Source of the DNA: Desulfofustis sp.
Lineage (GTDB): Bacteria; Desulfobacterota; Desulfobulbia; Desulfobulbales; Desulfocapsaceae
Assembly (NCBI GenBank): GCA_029287755.1
Contig: JARFQM010000082.1
Location: 1-5,099 of the forward strand
Length of the DNA stretch: 5,099 nt
Reading direction: 5' to 3'
Under the pieces are notes generated by a model. The model searched no databases. It saw nothing but the letters and a program-made list of their open reading frames with translations, and was not told the origin of the DNA. Shown piece by piece: positions 1-5,099 of this stretch (position 1 is the first letter of the stretch; every line of letters begins with the position of its first letter). The translations under genes were made by a program, and so were the position numbers.

Positions 1-848
1 CTCTGGCCACCCTGGTGGTCAACAAACTGCGAGGCACCCTGAAAGTCTGCGCGGTCAAGGCTCCCGGATTCGGTGATCGACGCAAGGCCATGCTGGAAGA
101 TATCGCCGTGCTCACCGGTGGCCAGGTGATCTCCGAGGACCTGGGCATTAAGCTCGAGAACGTGACCCTTAACGATCTGGGTTCTGCCAGGACGATTCAG
201 ATTGACAAGGATGACACCACCATCATTGATGGTGCTGGCTCCAGGGAAGATATCGAAGGGAGAGTCAAGCAGCTCCGCACCCAGATCGAGGATACCACTT
301 CTGATTATGATCGGGAGAAACTGCAAGAACGTTTGGCCAAGCTGGTTGGTGGAGTTGCGGTAATAAAAGTGGGTGCCGCCACTGAGACCGAAATGAAGGA
401 AAGAAAGGCTCGGGTTGAGGATGCCTTGAATGCCACCCGGGCAGCGGTTGAAGAGGGTATTGTGCCTGGTGGCGGCGTGGCCCTGCTGCGCAGCATCTCC
501 ACCCTTGAGAGTATGAATCTGGACGGCGAGGAGAGGTTCGGCGTCAATATTGACAAGCGAGCTCGGGAGGAGCCACTGCGGATAATCGCCAACAATGCAG
601 GACATGAGGGTTCAGTTGTTTTTCAGCGTGTAAAGAGTGAGTCCGATTCATTGGGATTCAATGCTGAGACTGAGATTTATGAAGACCTAATGAAAGCGGG
701 GATCACAGACCCCACCAAGGTGGTGCGACTGGCCCTGCAGAATGCTGGGAGCGTTGCCGGGCTGCTGCTTACCACCGATGTTGTGGTTGCAGAAAAACCG
801 AAAGAAAAGAAGAACGCAAAGATGCCCGAGTACCCGGATGAGTACTAG
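1..848 (+). CDS. groEL: GroEL/Cpn60 chaperonin, C-terminal half (5' end outside window)
   Basis: Partial gene; the frame is open from base 3, giving 281 visible codons of a protein usually about 545 aa. GroEL is the cytosolic double-ring ATP-driven folding chaperone. The fragment starts in the apical domain ([11 protein letters not shown], then [19 protein letters not shown] and [12 protein letters not shown]). It continues through the intermediate domain to the C-terminal equatorial half. The catalytic Asp equivalent to E. coli Asp398 is present in [15 protein letters not shown] (codon 420-422), followed by the nucleotide-pocket GGGVAL (from base 468) and by [12 protein letters not shown] and [13 protein letters not shown]. 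The tail is odd: it ends in a Lys-rich stretch and then MPEYPDEY, not GGM repeats. The equatorial part also departs from consensus (for example RAREEP where RALEEP is usual). This suggests a divergent paralogue, which is inference. No groES is visible, but upstream sequence is missing. hsp20 follows 93 bases downstream. Confidence 0.97.
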   Translation, partial: LATLVVNKLRGTLKVCAVKAPGFGDRRKAMLEDIAVLTGGQVISEDLGIKLENVTLNDLGSARTIQIDKDDTTIIDGAGSREDIEGRVKQLRTQIEDTTSDYDREKLQERLAKLVGGVAVIKVGAATETEMKERKARVEDALNATRAAVEEGIVPGGGVALLRSISTLESMNLDGEERFGVNIDKRAREEPLRIIANNAGHEGSVVFQRVKSESDSLGFNAETEIYEDLMKAGITDPTKVVRLALQNAGSVAGLLLTTDVVVAEKPKEKKNAKMPEYPDEY

Positions 849-909
849 GGCTCGCAAAGCAGGGAGAGCATAAGCCACAGCATTGGATGGTGTCGTAATG
901 ACAGGTTAA

Positions 910-924
910 TGAACTGAAAGTTCA
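910..924 (+). repeat. Short inverted repeat next to the hsp20 ribosome-binding site
   Basis: TGAACT and AGTTCA form a perfect 6-bp stem with a 3-base loop (GAA). It ends two bases before the AAGGAGG of hsp20. It could be a small mRNA hairpin or a protein-binding palindrome. It does not itself occlude the Shine-Dalgarno. It is short enough to be chance. Confidence 0.35.
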
Positions 925-941
925 GAAGGAGGGAAGATAAA

Positions 942-1397
942 ATGACAGATTTGATCCGTTGGAGAAAGGGAGAGGACAGGGGCCTCACCCAAATGCGTCG
1001 CGAGATGGATCGGCTTTTCGACAGGTTCTCGGAAGCGTGGCCGTTAAGAGGTTTTTCAGAGACCGGTCGATGGATGCCTTCAGTGGATGTGTCCGAGACT
1101 GACAAGGAGTTAGTGGTCAGGGCTGAACTGCCGGGAATGGACCCAAAAGAGATTGACATCTCCTTGAGCGGAAAGGTGTTGACCATCAAGGGAGAGCGCC
1201 AGCACGAGCGCGAGGAGAAGAAAGAAAACTTCCACCTGGTTGAGCGCAGCTCCGGTTCCTTTTCGAGGACAGTGCAATTGCCTGTTGAAGTGAAAGCAGA
1301 CAAAGTCAAAGCTGAATACAAGGACGGGGTTCTCAACATCAGTATGCCCAAAACGGAGCCTGAGGCCGTCAAGAAGATCGAGGTGAAGGCAGCTTAA
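942..1397 (+). CDS. Small heat-shock protein, Hsp20/alpha-crystallin family
   Basis: 151 aa, normal for a bacterial class A-like sHSP, an ATP-independent cytosolic holdase that keeps unfolding proteins soluble for refolding. The N-terminal arm (about 1-43) is amphipathic and Arg-rich (MRREMDRLFDRF), as is usual. The alpha-crystallin domain runs from about 44 to 137: WMPSVDVSETD, the AELPGMDPKEIDISL strand-loop, LTIKGERQHE, the FHLVERSSGSFSRTVQLP segment, and the family signature AEYKDGVLNISMPK at 124-137. A short C-terminal extension carries IEV at 146-148, matching the I-x-I/V motif that docks into neighbouring dimers. The start is set by AAGGAGG at 926-932, nine bases before the ATG. The likely co-transcribed upstream neighbour is groEL, and a terminator follows the stop. 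A small hairpin lies just upstream of the Shine-Dalgarno. No pairing that would hide the Shine-Dalgarno was found. Confidence 0.97.
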   Translation: MTDLIRWRKGEDRGLTQMRREMDRLFDRFSEAWPLRGFSETGRWMPSVDVSETDKELVVRAELPGMDPKEIDISLSGKVLTIKGERQHEREEKKENFHLVERSSGSFSRTVQLPVEVKADKVKAEYKDGVLNISMPKTEPEAVKKIEVKAA

Positions 1398-1419
1398 TCT
1401 TGTACTTCACCTAAACTGA

Positions 1420-1453
1420 GGGGAATGCGGGCGAATTAAGCCCGCATTCCTTT
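1420..1453 (+). terminator. Rho-independent terminator after hsp20
   Basis: GGAATGCGGGC (1422-1432) pairs perfectly with GCCCGCATTCC (1440-1450), an 11-bp GC-rich stem around a 7-base loop. It extends by weaker G-U and A-U pairs into a short TTT. It starts about 25 bases after the hsp20 stop, so it closes the groEL-hsp20 unit. The T-tract is short (TTTAT), so termination may be incomplete. Confidence 0.8.
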
Positions 1454-1456
1454 ATC

Positions 1457-1479
1457 AGGCAGCAGATTTCATGCTGCCT
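1457..1479 (+). promoter_or_regulatory. Second hairpin in the leader of the CBS-ACT gene
   Basis: AGGCAGCA (1457-1464) pairs perfectly with TGCTGCCT (1472-1479), an 8-bp stem with a 7-base loop, followed by TTTA. It sits between the hsp20 terminator and the GGAGGAGG of the next gene. It could be a back-up terminator or a 5'-UTR structure protecting or modulating the downstream mRNA. Sequence alone does not decide between these. Confidence 0.5.
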
Positions 1480-1483
1480 TTAC

Positions 1484-1491
1484 GGAGGAGG
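1484..1491 (+). promoter_or_regulatory. Ribosome-binding site that fixes the CBS-ACT start
   Basis: GGAGGAGG lies six bases before the ATG at 1498. An in-frame ATG at 1471 is further upstream. It has no Shine-Dalgarno, falls inside the 3' region of the second hairpin, and would encode the Shine-Dalgarno itself as Arg-Arg-Arg-Pro. The 1498 start is therefore preferred. Confidence 0.85.
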
Positions 1492-1497
1492 CCGAAC

Positions 1498-2154
1498 ATG
1501 CTGGTGAAATACTGGATGACGGATAACGTTACGACAATCGATGAAGATATCTCTATAGTGAAAGCTTCAGAGCTGATGAAGGAACGTGGAATTCAACATC
1601 TTCCTGTGATGAAAACCAGCCGCCTTGTGGGAATAATTTCTGATCGAGACCTGAAAGAGGCCCAGTCTTCCAATGCCACTTCGCTTCACATTCACGAACT
1701 CCATTACCTCCTGGAGAAGTTGAAAGTCAAAGAGATTATGCCTAAGAAGCTGTACACCACAACTGCAGAGGCACCAGTGGATAAAGCAGCCGCACTGATG
1801 CTCAAATATGGTATATCCGCCCTCCCGGTAGTGGACAACAAAGGAAACCTGGAAGGCATAATCACCAAAGGAGATGTCTTCCGCGCTATGGCCACCATTT
1901 CGGGTATCTACCAGGCACCGCTCCAACTTGGCTTGGAACTAGAAGACGAGCCGGGGTCTATTAACGAAGTGACCGAAATGATTCGGGCTCATGGTGGACG
2001 TATTGTAAGCATTATAAACACCTACCACCAGGCGCCTGAAAATTTCCGCCACGTATACATTCGCACCAAAGACGTAGGTGACGAAAATGCACTTCTTCGC
2101 GAGCTGGAGGGAAAATTCAGAGTTCTTTACAAAACACACGATGAGATGGATTAG
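1498..2154 (+). CDS. CBS-CBS-ACT domain protein (AcuB-like)
   Basis: 218 aa, soluble, close to the usual AcuB-like length. CBS repeat 1 (about 1-57) opens with YWMTDNVTTI and ends with LVGIISDRDL. CBS repeat 2 (about 75-133) opens with VKEIMPKKLYTT and ends with LEGIITKGDV. Paired CBS repeats form a Bateman module that usually binds adenine nucleotides such as AMP, ATP or SAM. Residues about 142-213 (LQLGLELEDEPGSINEVTEMI through the RHVYIRT strand) look like an ACT domain, a small-ligand dimerisation fold. No catalytic domain is present, so it is probably a sensor or regulator. AcuB in Bacillus was named from acetoin use, but that role should not be transferred here. The kinase-like gene begins 59 bases downstream with no terminator between, suggesting a shared transcript. 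No clear promoter lies between the upstream terminator and this gene. Confidence 0.93.
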   Translation: MLVKYWMTDNVTTIDEDISIVKASELMKERGIQHLPVMKTSRLVGIISDRDLKEAQSSNATSLHIHELHYLLEKLKVKEIMPKKLYTTTAEAPVDKAAALMLKYGISALPVVDNKGNLEGIITKGDVFRAMATISGIYQAPLQLGLELEDEPGSINEVTEMIRAHGGRIVSIINTYHQAPENFRHVYIRTKDVGDENALLRELEGKFRVLYKTHDEMD

Positions 2155-2213
2155 GAAATTATCGGCAAAGGACATTAGCAGAGCCCAGGCGAATTTGGCG
2201 ATTTAGGACTATC

Positions 2214-3305
2214 ATGCAAGATGTCAAAACAACACATGACACAGTTCAGGCTGAGACACAGTCCGAATGCCTCAGCATTGCCTTGGTGGGAGGAGGCTCC
2301 GACTGCAAGTCTCTCATCCAGTTTCTTGAAGCGCACAGGCTCCAGCACTTCCACGTCCATATTATCGGGGTGGCTGATCTACGGCAAGATGCTCCTGGCC
2401 TCATGTACGCAAAGGAAAAGGGGATTTTCACATCCAGTGACTATCGAGATTTTTTTGCCCTGGATAATCTCCACTTGATCATTGAGATCACCGGCAGGGA
2501 TGATGTTCTCGCTGAACTCATACAAACCAAGCCTGAAAACATTAAAGTCATGGACCACGTGAGCGCCAGGCTCTTTTGGGAACTCATAGAGCTGCAAGAA
2601 CAAAAGGCCAAGTACGAGCGGAAATTGGTGCGCTCGGACCGGTTGACAAGCGTTGGACGAATGGCCTCTTATTTGGCGCACGAAATTCGCAATCCACTTG
2701 TTTCCATCGGTGGCTTTGCTGACAATATCTTGGAAGCACCTGACTTGCCTGAGAGTCTCAAGCCAAAAGCTCAAATTATCGTGGACCAGGTTAGGAGGCT
2801 GGAAAGGGTGCTCAAGAACATGTGGGAGTATATCCGTCCTTTAAAACAAAACCGGACCACAAACAACTACAACACAGTGGTAGAGCGTGTGTTTCGAGTT
2901 TTGGAATCTGAGTGTAAATCTCGGGGCATAGAGATCACCCTAGAGTTAGATAGGTCGATGTCCGACAGCCTCTTCGATGCTGGTCTTATTATCGACGTAT
3001 TACTATCAGTGGCCAGGAGGCTCATGGCGCTCATGAGGTCCAGCCAAAAGCTTGCCTTGCGAACGGAGGTCTGTCGGGACAGTGTGGGAATATACATTGA
3101 AGAAAATTCTGGGATGATTTCCTCTACCGCTTTGGATAATATGTTCAATCCATTCTCTGGCCATGAAGATGACCACACTGCACTCACCGCCGCCATAAGC
3201 AAGAAGATTGTCGACGATCATGAAGGTGATATCAAAATCGAACATGAACCGCAGATCAAAACAACGGTAATCATCGAAATTCCCATTACGGAGAGTTTTG
3301 GCTAG
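2214..3305 (+). CDS. Rossmann-fold/histidine-kinase-like protein with degenerate ATPase domain
   Basis: 363 aa, no signal peptide or membrane segment, so cytosolic. Residues about 19-125 look like a Rossmann nucleotide-binding domain: strand-loop LSIALVGGGSDC, then HIIGVADLRQDAPGL with an acidic residue (Asp55) ending strand 2, and LHLIIEITGRDDV. The pattern recalls NAD(P)-binding domains of the homoserine dehydrogenase/DapB type. A charged helix (about 123-141) leads into a HisKA domain with an intact H-box, LAHEIRNPLVSIGGF, phosphoacceptor His156. The C-terminal HATPase-like region (about 215-358) keeps the fold outline (FNPF, KKIVDDHEGDI, TTVIIEIP) but has lost key residues. The N-box Asn is Arg269, G1 reads EENSGMI, and the G2 glycines are replaced (H321, A323, T325). 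ATP-driven autophosphorylation therefore looks doubtful (inference). The start has only a weak AGGA at 2205-2208, five bases before the ATG. No response regulator is adjacent; the upstream CBS-ACT gene is the likely partner. Confidence 0.87.
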   Translation: MQDVKTTHDTVQAETQSECLSIALVGGGSDCKSLIQFLEAHRLQHFHVHIIGVADLRQDAPGLMYAKEKGIFTSSDYRDFFALDNLHLIIEITGRDDVLAELIQTKPENIKVMDHVSARLFWELIELQEQKAKYERKLVRSDRLTSVGRMASYLAHEIRNPLVSIGGFADNILEAPDLPESLKPKAQIIVDQVRRLERVLKNMWEYIRPLKQNRTTNNYNTVVERVFRVLESECKSRGIEITLELDRSMSDSLFDAGLIIDVLLSVARRLMALMRSSQKLALRTEVCRDSVGIYIEENSGMISSTALDNMFNPFSGHEDDHTALTAAISKKIVDDHEGDIKIEHEPQIKTTVIIEIPITESFG

Positions 3306-3462
3306 AGAATGCCCTCAAAACATCACAAAAACAGTCTAAATGAAATGACCTGACGATCCATTGAGTAAAATGGATGAGAGGAAAGGAATTTTCATCTTGG
3401 CAGAGCGTATTTGAGTTGGGGGGAGCATTGGATTTTATTTGACATCGACTGAGCATTTTGTT
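3306..3462. other. Non-coding gap between kinase-like gene and mgtE leader
   Basis: No credible coding frame on either strand. The stretch is A/T-richer than its neighbours. It contains one perfect 7-bp hairpin, ATCCATT (3356-3362) with AATGGAT (3369-3375) around a 6-base loop. No T-tract follows it, so it is a poor terminator candidate. It also holds a G-run (3418-3423) and the TTGACA box listed separately. It probably carries the mgtE promoter region. Confidence 0.6.
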
Positions 3463-3467
3463 AGGTG
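3439..3467 (+). promoter_or_regulatory. Possible sigma70 promoter for mgtE (good -35, poor -10)
   Basis: TTGACA at 3439-3444 is a perfect -35 consensus just upstream of the structured mgtE leader. At the right spacing (16-17 bases) the -10 candidates are only TTAGGT or TAGGTG, which match poorly. The nearby T-rich TTTTGTTA is too close. Transcription from a -10 at this position would also start inside the first leader helix. The box may be chance, or the promoter may be activator-dependent. Confidence 0.22.
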
Positions 3468-3593
3468 ATTAGCGCATCCAAGAAACATTACGGATAGTGC
3501 TGCTAATGGAACCGAGTTTATGTCAAGACCCTCACAGTAGGGGCCCTGGGGAACGAGCTGAGACTATGAGTCACCTTGTCCCCGACAGGGAAG
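3463..3593 (+). ncRNA. Candidate structured 5' leader (riboswitch-like) of mgtE
   Basis: AGGTGATT (3463-3470) pairs with AGTCACCT (3569-3576), one G-U included, closing a domain of about 114 bases. Inside, AGCGCATCC (3471-3479) pairs with GGATAGTGCT (3492-3501) through nine pairs with one bulged A and one G-U, stacking directly on the closing helix. CCCT (3529-3532) pairs with AGGG (3539-3542). A further segment, 3544-3552, can pair with 3579-3590 across a 3-base bulge and would cover the probable Shine-Dalgarno AGGGAAG. A closed domain plus an optional Shine-Dalgarno mask before an Mg2+ channel gene fits a cation-responsive leader. No known class is recognised, and covariation cannot be tested from one sequence. 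Confidence 0.42.
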
Positions 3594-3602
3594 ACGCAGG
3601 CG

Positions 3603-4964
3603 ATGACCGAACGAGGATACCAACTGCTTCAGGATACGGTGGAGCGGCTCTTGCGCCGAAATGCCACCATGCACCTGAGGAATATCCTCAGAAAGACCCA
3701 CCCTGCTGATCTCGCCTACCTTTTCAAGCTTCTCAACGAACGTTCCGCCCGCACTGTTTTCGAACTCCTGCCCGACATTCAAACCGCCGCTGATGTCTTG
3801 TCAGAGATGCATCCCTCCTTTCGGACCAAGTTTCTCCAACAGATAGACGTCAATCGCCTGGTGCCAATTTTATCGGCGATGGCGGACGACGACGCGGCGG
3901 ACCTACTGGCCGATCTGCCAGAGGAGTTGCGTGACCAGATCCTTGGGCTGATGTCGCGTGAAGCTACCGAAGAGGTCGCCGAACTGTTGAGCTATCCGGA
4001 AGATTCGGCCGGACGCATTATGACCACCGATTTTCTCGTTCTACCTGCATCCATGAGCGCCCATGAGGCCGTGCAGGAAGTCCGCAAGGCCTCGGAAACC
4101 GAGATGGTTTTTTACCTTTACGTTACTGACGAAGACGGGCGGCTTTCGGGGGTGCTGTCTTTGCGTCAGCTGGTTACTGCGTCCGACGAGACACATCTTG
4201 CCAAAATGATGACAAGCGACCTGGTGAAAGTTGAGACCACCACCGACCAGGAGGAGGCGGCCCGGCTGGTCTCACGCTACAACCTTCTGGCCATGCCGGT
4301 TGTTGACGAAAATGATGTGCTTGTTGGGGTCATTACTGTGGACGACATTATCGATGTTTTGCGGGAGGAGGCCACCGAAGACATCCTAAAGATGGCAGGC
4401 ACTTCTGAAGAGGAGATCACTTCCTATTCGGTATGGCGCAGCGTCAAGGTCCGCTTACCTTGGCTTTTTGCCGCCTGGCTTGGCGGCGTAATCGCCATAA
4501 AGATCATCGGCGGATTCGAAGGTCATTTCAAAGAACAGATCGCCCTGTTCGCTACCCTGGCTGCCTTCATCCCGATTATCATGGGCATGGGGGGAAATAT
4601 TGGCACCCAGAGTCTCACCATCACGGTCCGCGGCCTTGCGACCGGCAGGATCGACCCTAAACTTTTGTGGCGGGTGGTCTTTAAAGAAATTCGGGTGGGA
4701 CTGCTACTCGGGATTGCCTACGGTGTGCTTCTTGCCCTTGTGGGCTGGTTTCTGAACCAGGACATCACCATAGGCGCGGTGGTCGGTATAGCCATGTGCG
4801 CTAATATGACCCTGGCAGCGGTTGTCGGCACGTTCTTGCCTTTGATCGCGGTGAAGCTTCGCATTGACCCGGCGGTAGCCTCGGGTCCCTTCGTGACCAC
4901 AAGTATAGATGTCCTTGGTATCACCCTTTATTTTGTCACGGCCTCACTGTTGATTATCCGGTGA
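3603..4964 (+). CDS. mgtE: MgtE-family Mg2+ channel/transporter
   Basis: 453 aa, matching the usual length of about 450. MgtE is a homodimeric inner-membrane Mg2+ channel that closes when its cytosolic domains bind Mg2+. The helical N domain (about 1-130) has HPADLAYLFKLL and DDDAADLLADLPEE. CBS 1 (about 137-195) begins GRIMTTDFLVL; CBS 2 (about 200-262) contains MPVVDENDVLVGVITVDDIID. A plug helix (about 263-283) joins to five membrane segments near 285-304, 313-341, 364-384, 388-416 and 428-452. Signatures include PIIMGMGGNIGTQSLT (324-339) and ASGPFVTTSIDVLGI. Asp436 probably corresponds to the pore Mg2+-binding Asp432 of the Thermus protein. The ATG is chosen over an in-frame TTG at 3576, which has no Shine-Dalgarno; AGGGAAG at 3587-3593 precedes the ATG with moderate spacing. 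The gene stands alone behind a structured leader, and no clear terminator follows in the window. Confidence 0.97.
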   Translation: MTERGYQLLQDTVERLLRRNATMHLRNILRKTHPADLAYLFKLLNERSARTVFELLPDIQTAADVLSEMHPSFRTKFLQQIDVNRLVPILSAMADDDAADLLADLPEELRDQILGLMSREATEEVAELLSYPEDSAGRIMTTDFLVLPASMSAHEAVQEVRKASETEMVFYLYVTDEDGRLSGVLSLRQLVTASDETHLAKMMTSDLVKVETTTDQEEAARLVSRYNLLAMPVVDENDVLVGVITVDDIIDVLREEATEDILKMAGTSEEEITSYSVWRSVKVRLPWLFAAWLGGVIAIKIIGGFEGHFKEQIALFATLAAFIPIIMGMGGNIGTQSLTITVRGLATGRIDPKLLWRVVFKEIRVGLLLGIAYGVLLALVGWFLNQDITIGAVVGIAMCANMTLAAVVGTFLPLIAVKLRIDPAVASGPFVTTSIDVLGITLYFVTASLLIIR

Positions 4965-5099
4965 ACCTCAGTGCACCAGTGCCGTTATTTTCCTCTTGCG
5001 AGTCCGCGCCGAGTCCCCGGTGAAACTGGGTGAATGCATCGAACAGTTTTGGTATTGAAAATAGCTTCCCGAGAATCATCCTCTCACTGACCCCAGCAA

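Noticed and set aside
883..911. Separate sigma70 promoter for hsp20 (TTGGAT with GTTAAT at 16-base spacing)
   Set aside because: Only about half of each hexamer matches consensus, and nothing else supports it. Co-transcription with groEL is simpler.
849..941. RNA thermometer (ROSE or fourU type) before hsp20
   Set aside because: No U-rich or CCTT/CTCC-type segment upstream can pair with AAGGAGG, so the Shine-Dalgarno is not masked by any structure I can find.
845..1372. Long minus-strand open frame opposite hsp20
   Set aside because: It is a shadow of the well-supported hsp20 frame, has Ser/Arg/Leu-rich low-information composition, and matches no recognised family.
2188..2205. Imperfect tandem 9-mers GGCGAATTT/GGCGATTTA before the kinase-like gene
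   Set aside because: Two short imperfect copies with no further repeats or symmetry; likely chance.
3356..3375. Hairpin ATCCATT/AATGGAT as a terminator for the kinase-like gene
   Set aside because: The stem is A/T-rich and followed by a purine stretch (GAGAGGAAAGG), not a T-tract. It lies about 50 bases after the stop.
3398..3415. Sigma54 promoter-like TGGCAG followed by TTTG upstream of mgtE
   Set aside because: The -12 part is offset by a base and lacks the GC, so the required GG/GC spacing is not met.
3461..3576. M-box (ykoK) riboswitch, suggested by GTTAGGTGA upstream of mgtE
   Set aside because: The nine-base match to the conserved 5' part of the M-box is striking, and GTGCTGCT echoes another segment. 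The rest of the conserved core, including the 3' GCTAAAGCTCTACGA-type end, is absent. The AGGTGA here pairs in the closing helix. Kept only as an unclassified structured leader.
5016..5030. Hairpin CCCGGT/ACTGGG after mgtE as a terminator
   Set aside because: The six-pair stem has a G-U and only a 3-base loop, with no T-tract. Too weak to call.
1..5099. Mobile element, CRISPR array, tRNA or toxin-antitoxin module
   Set aside because: No transposase or integrase motifs, terminal inverted repeats, regularly spaced direct repeats, cloverleaf or small gene pair were seen on either strand.

Overview
This is a 5.1 kb bacterial chromosomal window of moderate GC content. Every gene is on the + strand, genes are closely spaced, and Shine-Dalgarno sites are mostly clear. 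The gene set (a divergent GroEL, Hsp20, a CBS-CBS-ACT protein, an unusual Rossmann-fold/histidine kinase, and MgtE) and the overall protein style suggest a Desulfobacterota-type (former Deltaproteobacteria) anaerobe. That assignment is inferred from pattern recognition, since no rRNA or marker tree can be read here.

Layout. Bases 1-848 hold the C-terminal half of a GroEL chaperonin, cut by the left edge. It lacks the usual Gly-Gly-Met tail. After a 93-base gap with no convincing terminator comes a complete small heat-shock protein of 151 aa, so the two chaperones probably share a transcript. A strong hairpin terminator closes that unit at about 1422-1453. A second perfect hairpin follows directly, just before the ribosome-binding site of the next gene.

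Bases 1498-3305 look like a two-gene signalling unit. The first gene is an AcuB-like CBS-CBS-ACT protein, a probable adenine-nucleotide or metabolite sensor. The second is a 363-aa soluble protein with an N-terminal Rossmann-like domain and a histidine-kinase dimerisation domain carrying an intact H-box. Its ATPase domain has lost the N-box Asn and the G1/G2 glycines. It is the most unusual protein in the window and may be a pseudokinase that has kept its phosphoacceptor histidine.

Bases 3306-3602 are non-coding. The last 140 bases or so can fold into a closed multi-helix leader, and the region around the next start can pair in a competing way that masks the likely Shine-Dalgarno. This leads into a complete MgtE Mg2+ channel (453 aa), so a cation-responsive leader is a reasonable hypothesis. 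It does not match the M-box architecture as I know it. The final 135 bases contain no gene I can support.

Together the window covers proteostasis (GroEL, Hsp20), intracellular metabolite/redox signalling (CBS-ACT plus kinase-like protein) and Mg2+ homeostasis (MgtE). Apart from the likely groEL-hsp20 and CBS-kinase pairs, nothing shows that these blocks are functionally linked.
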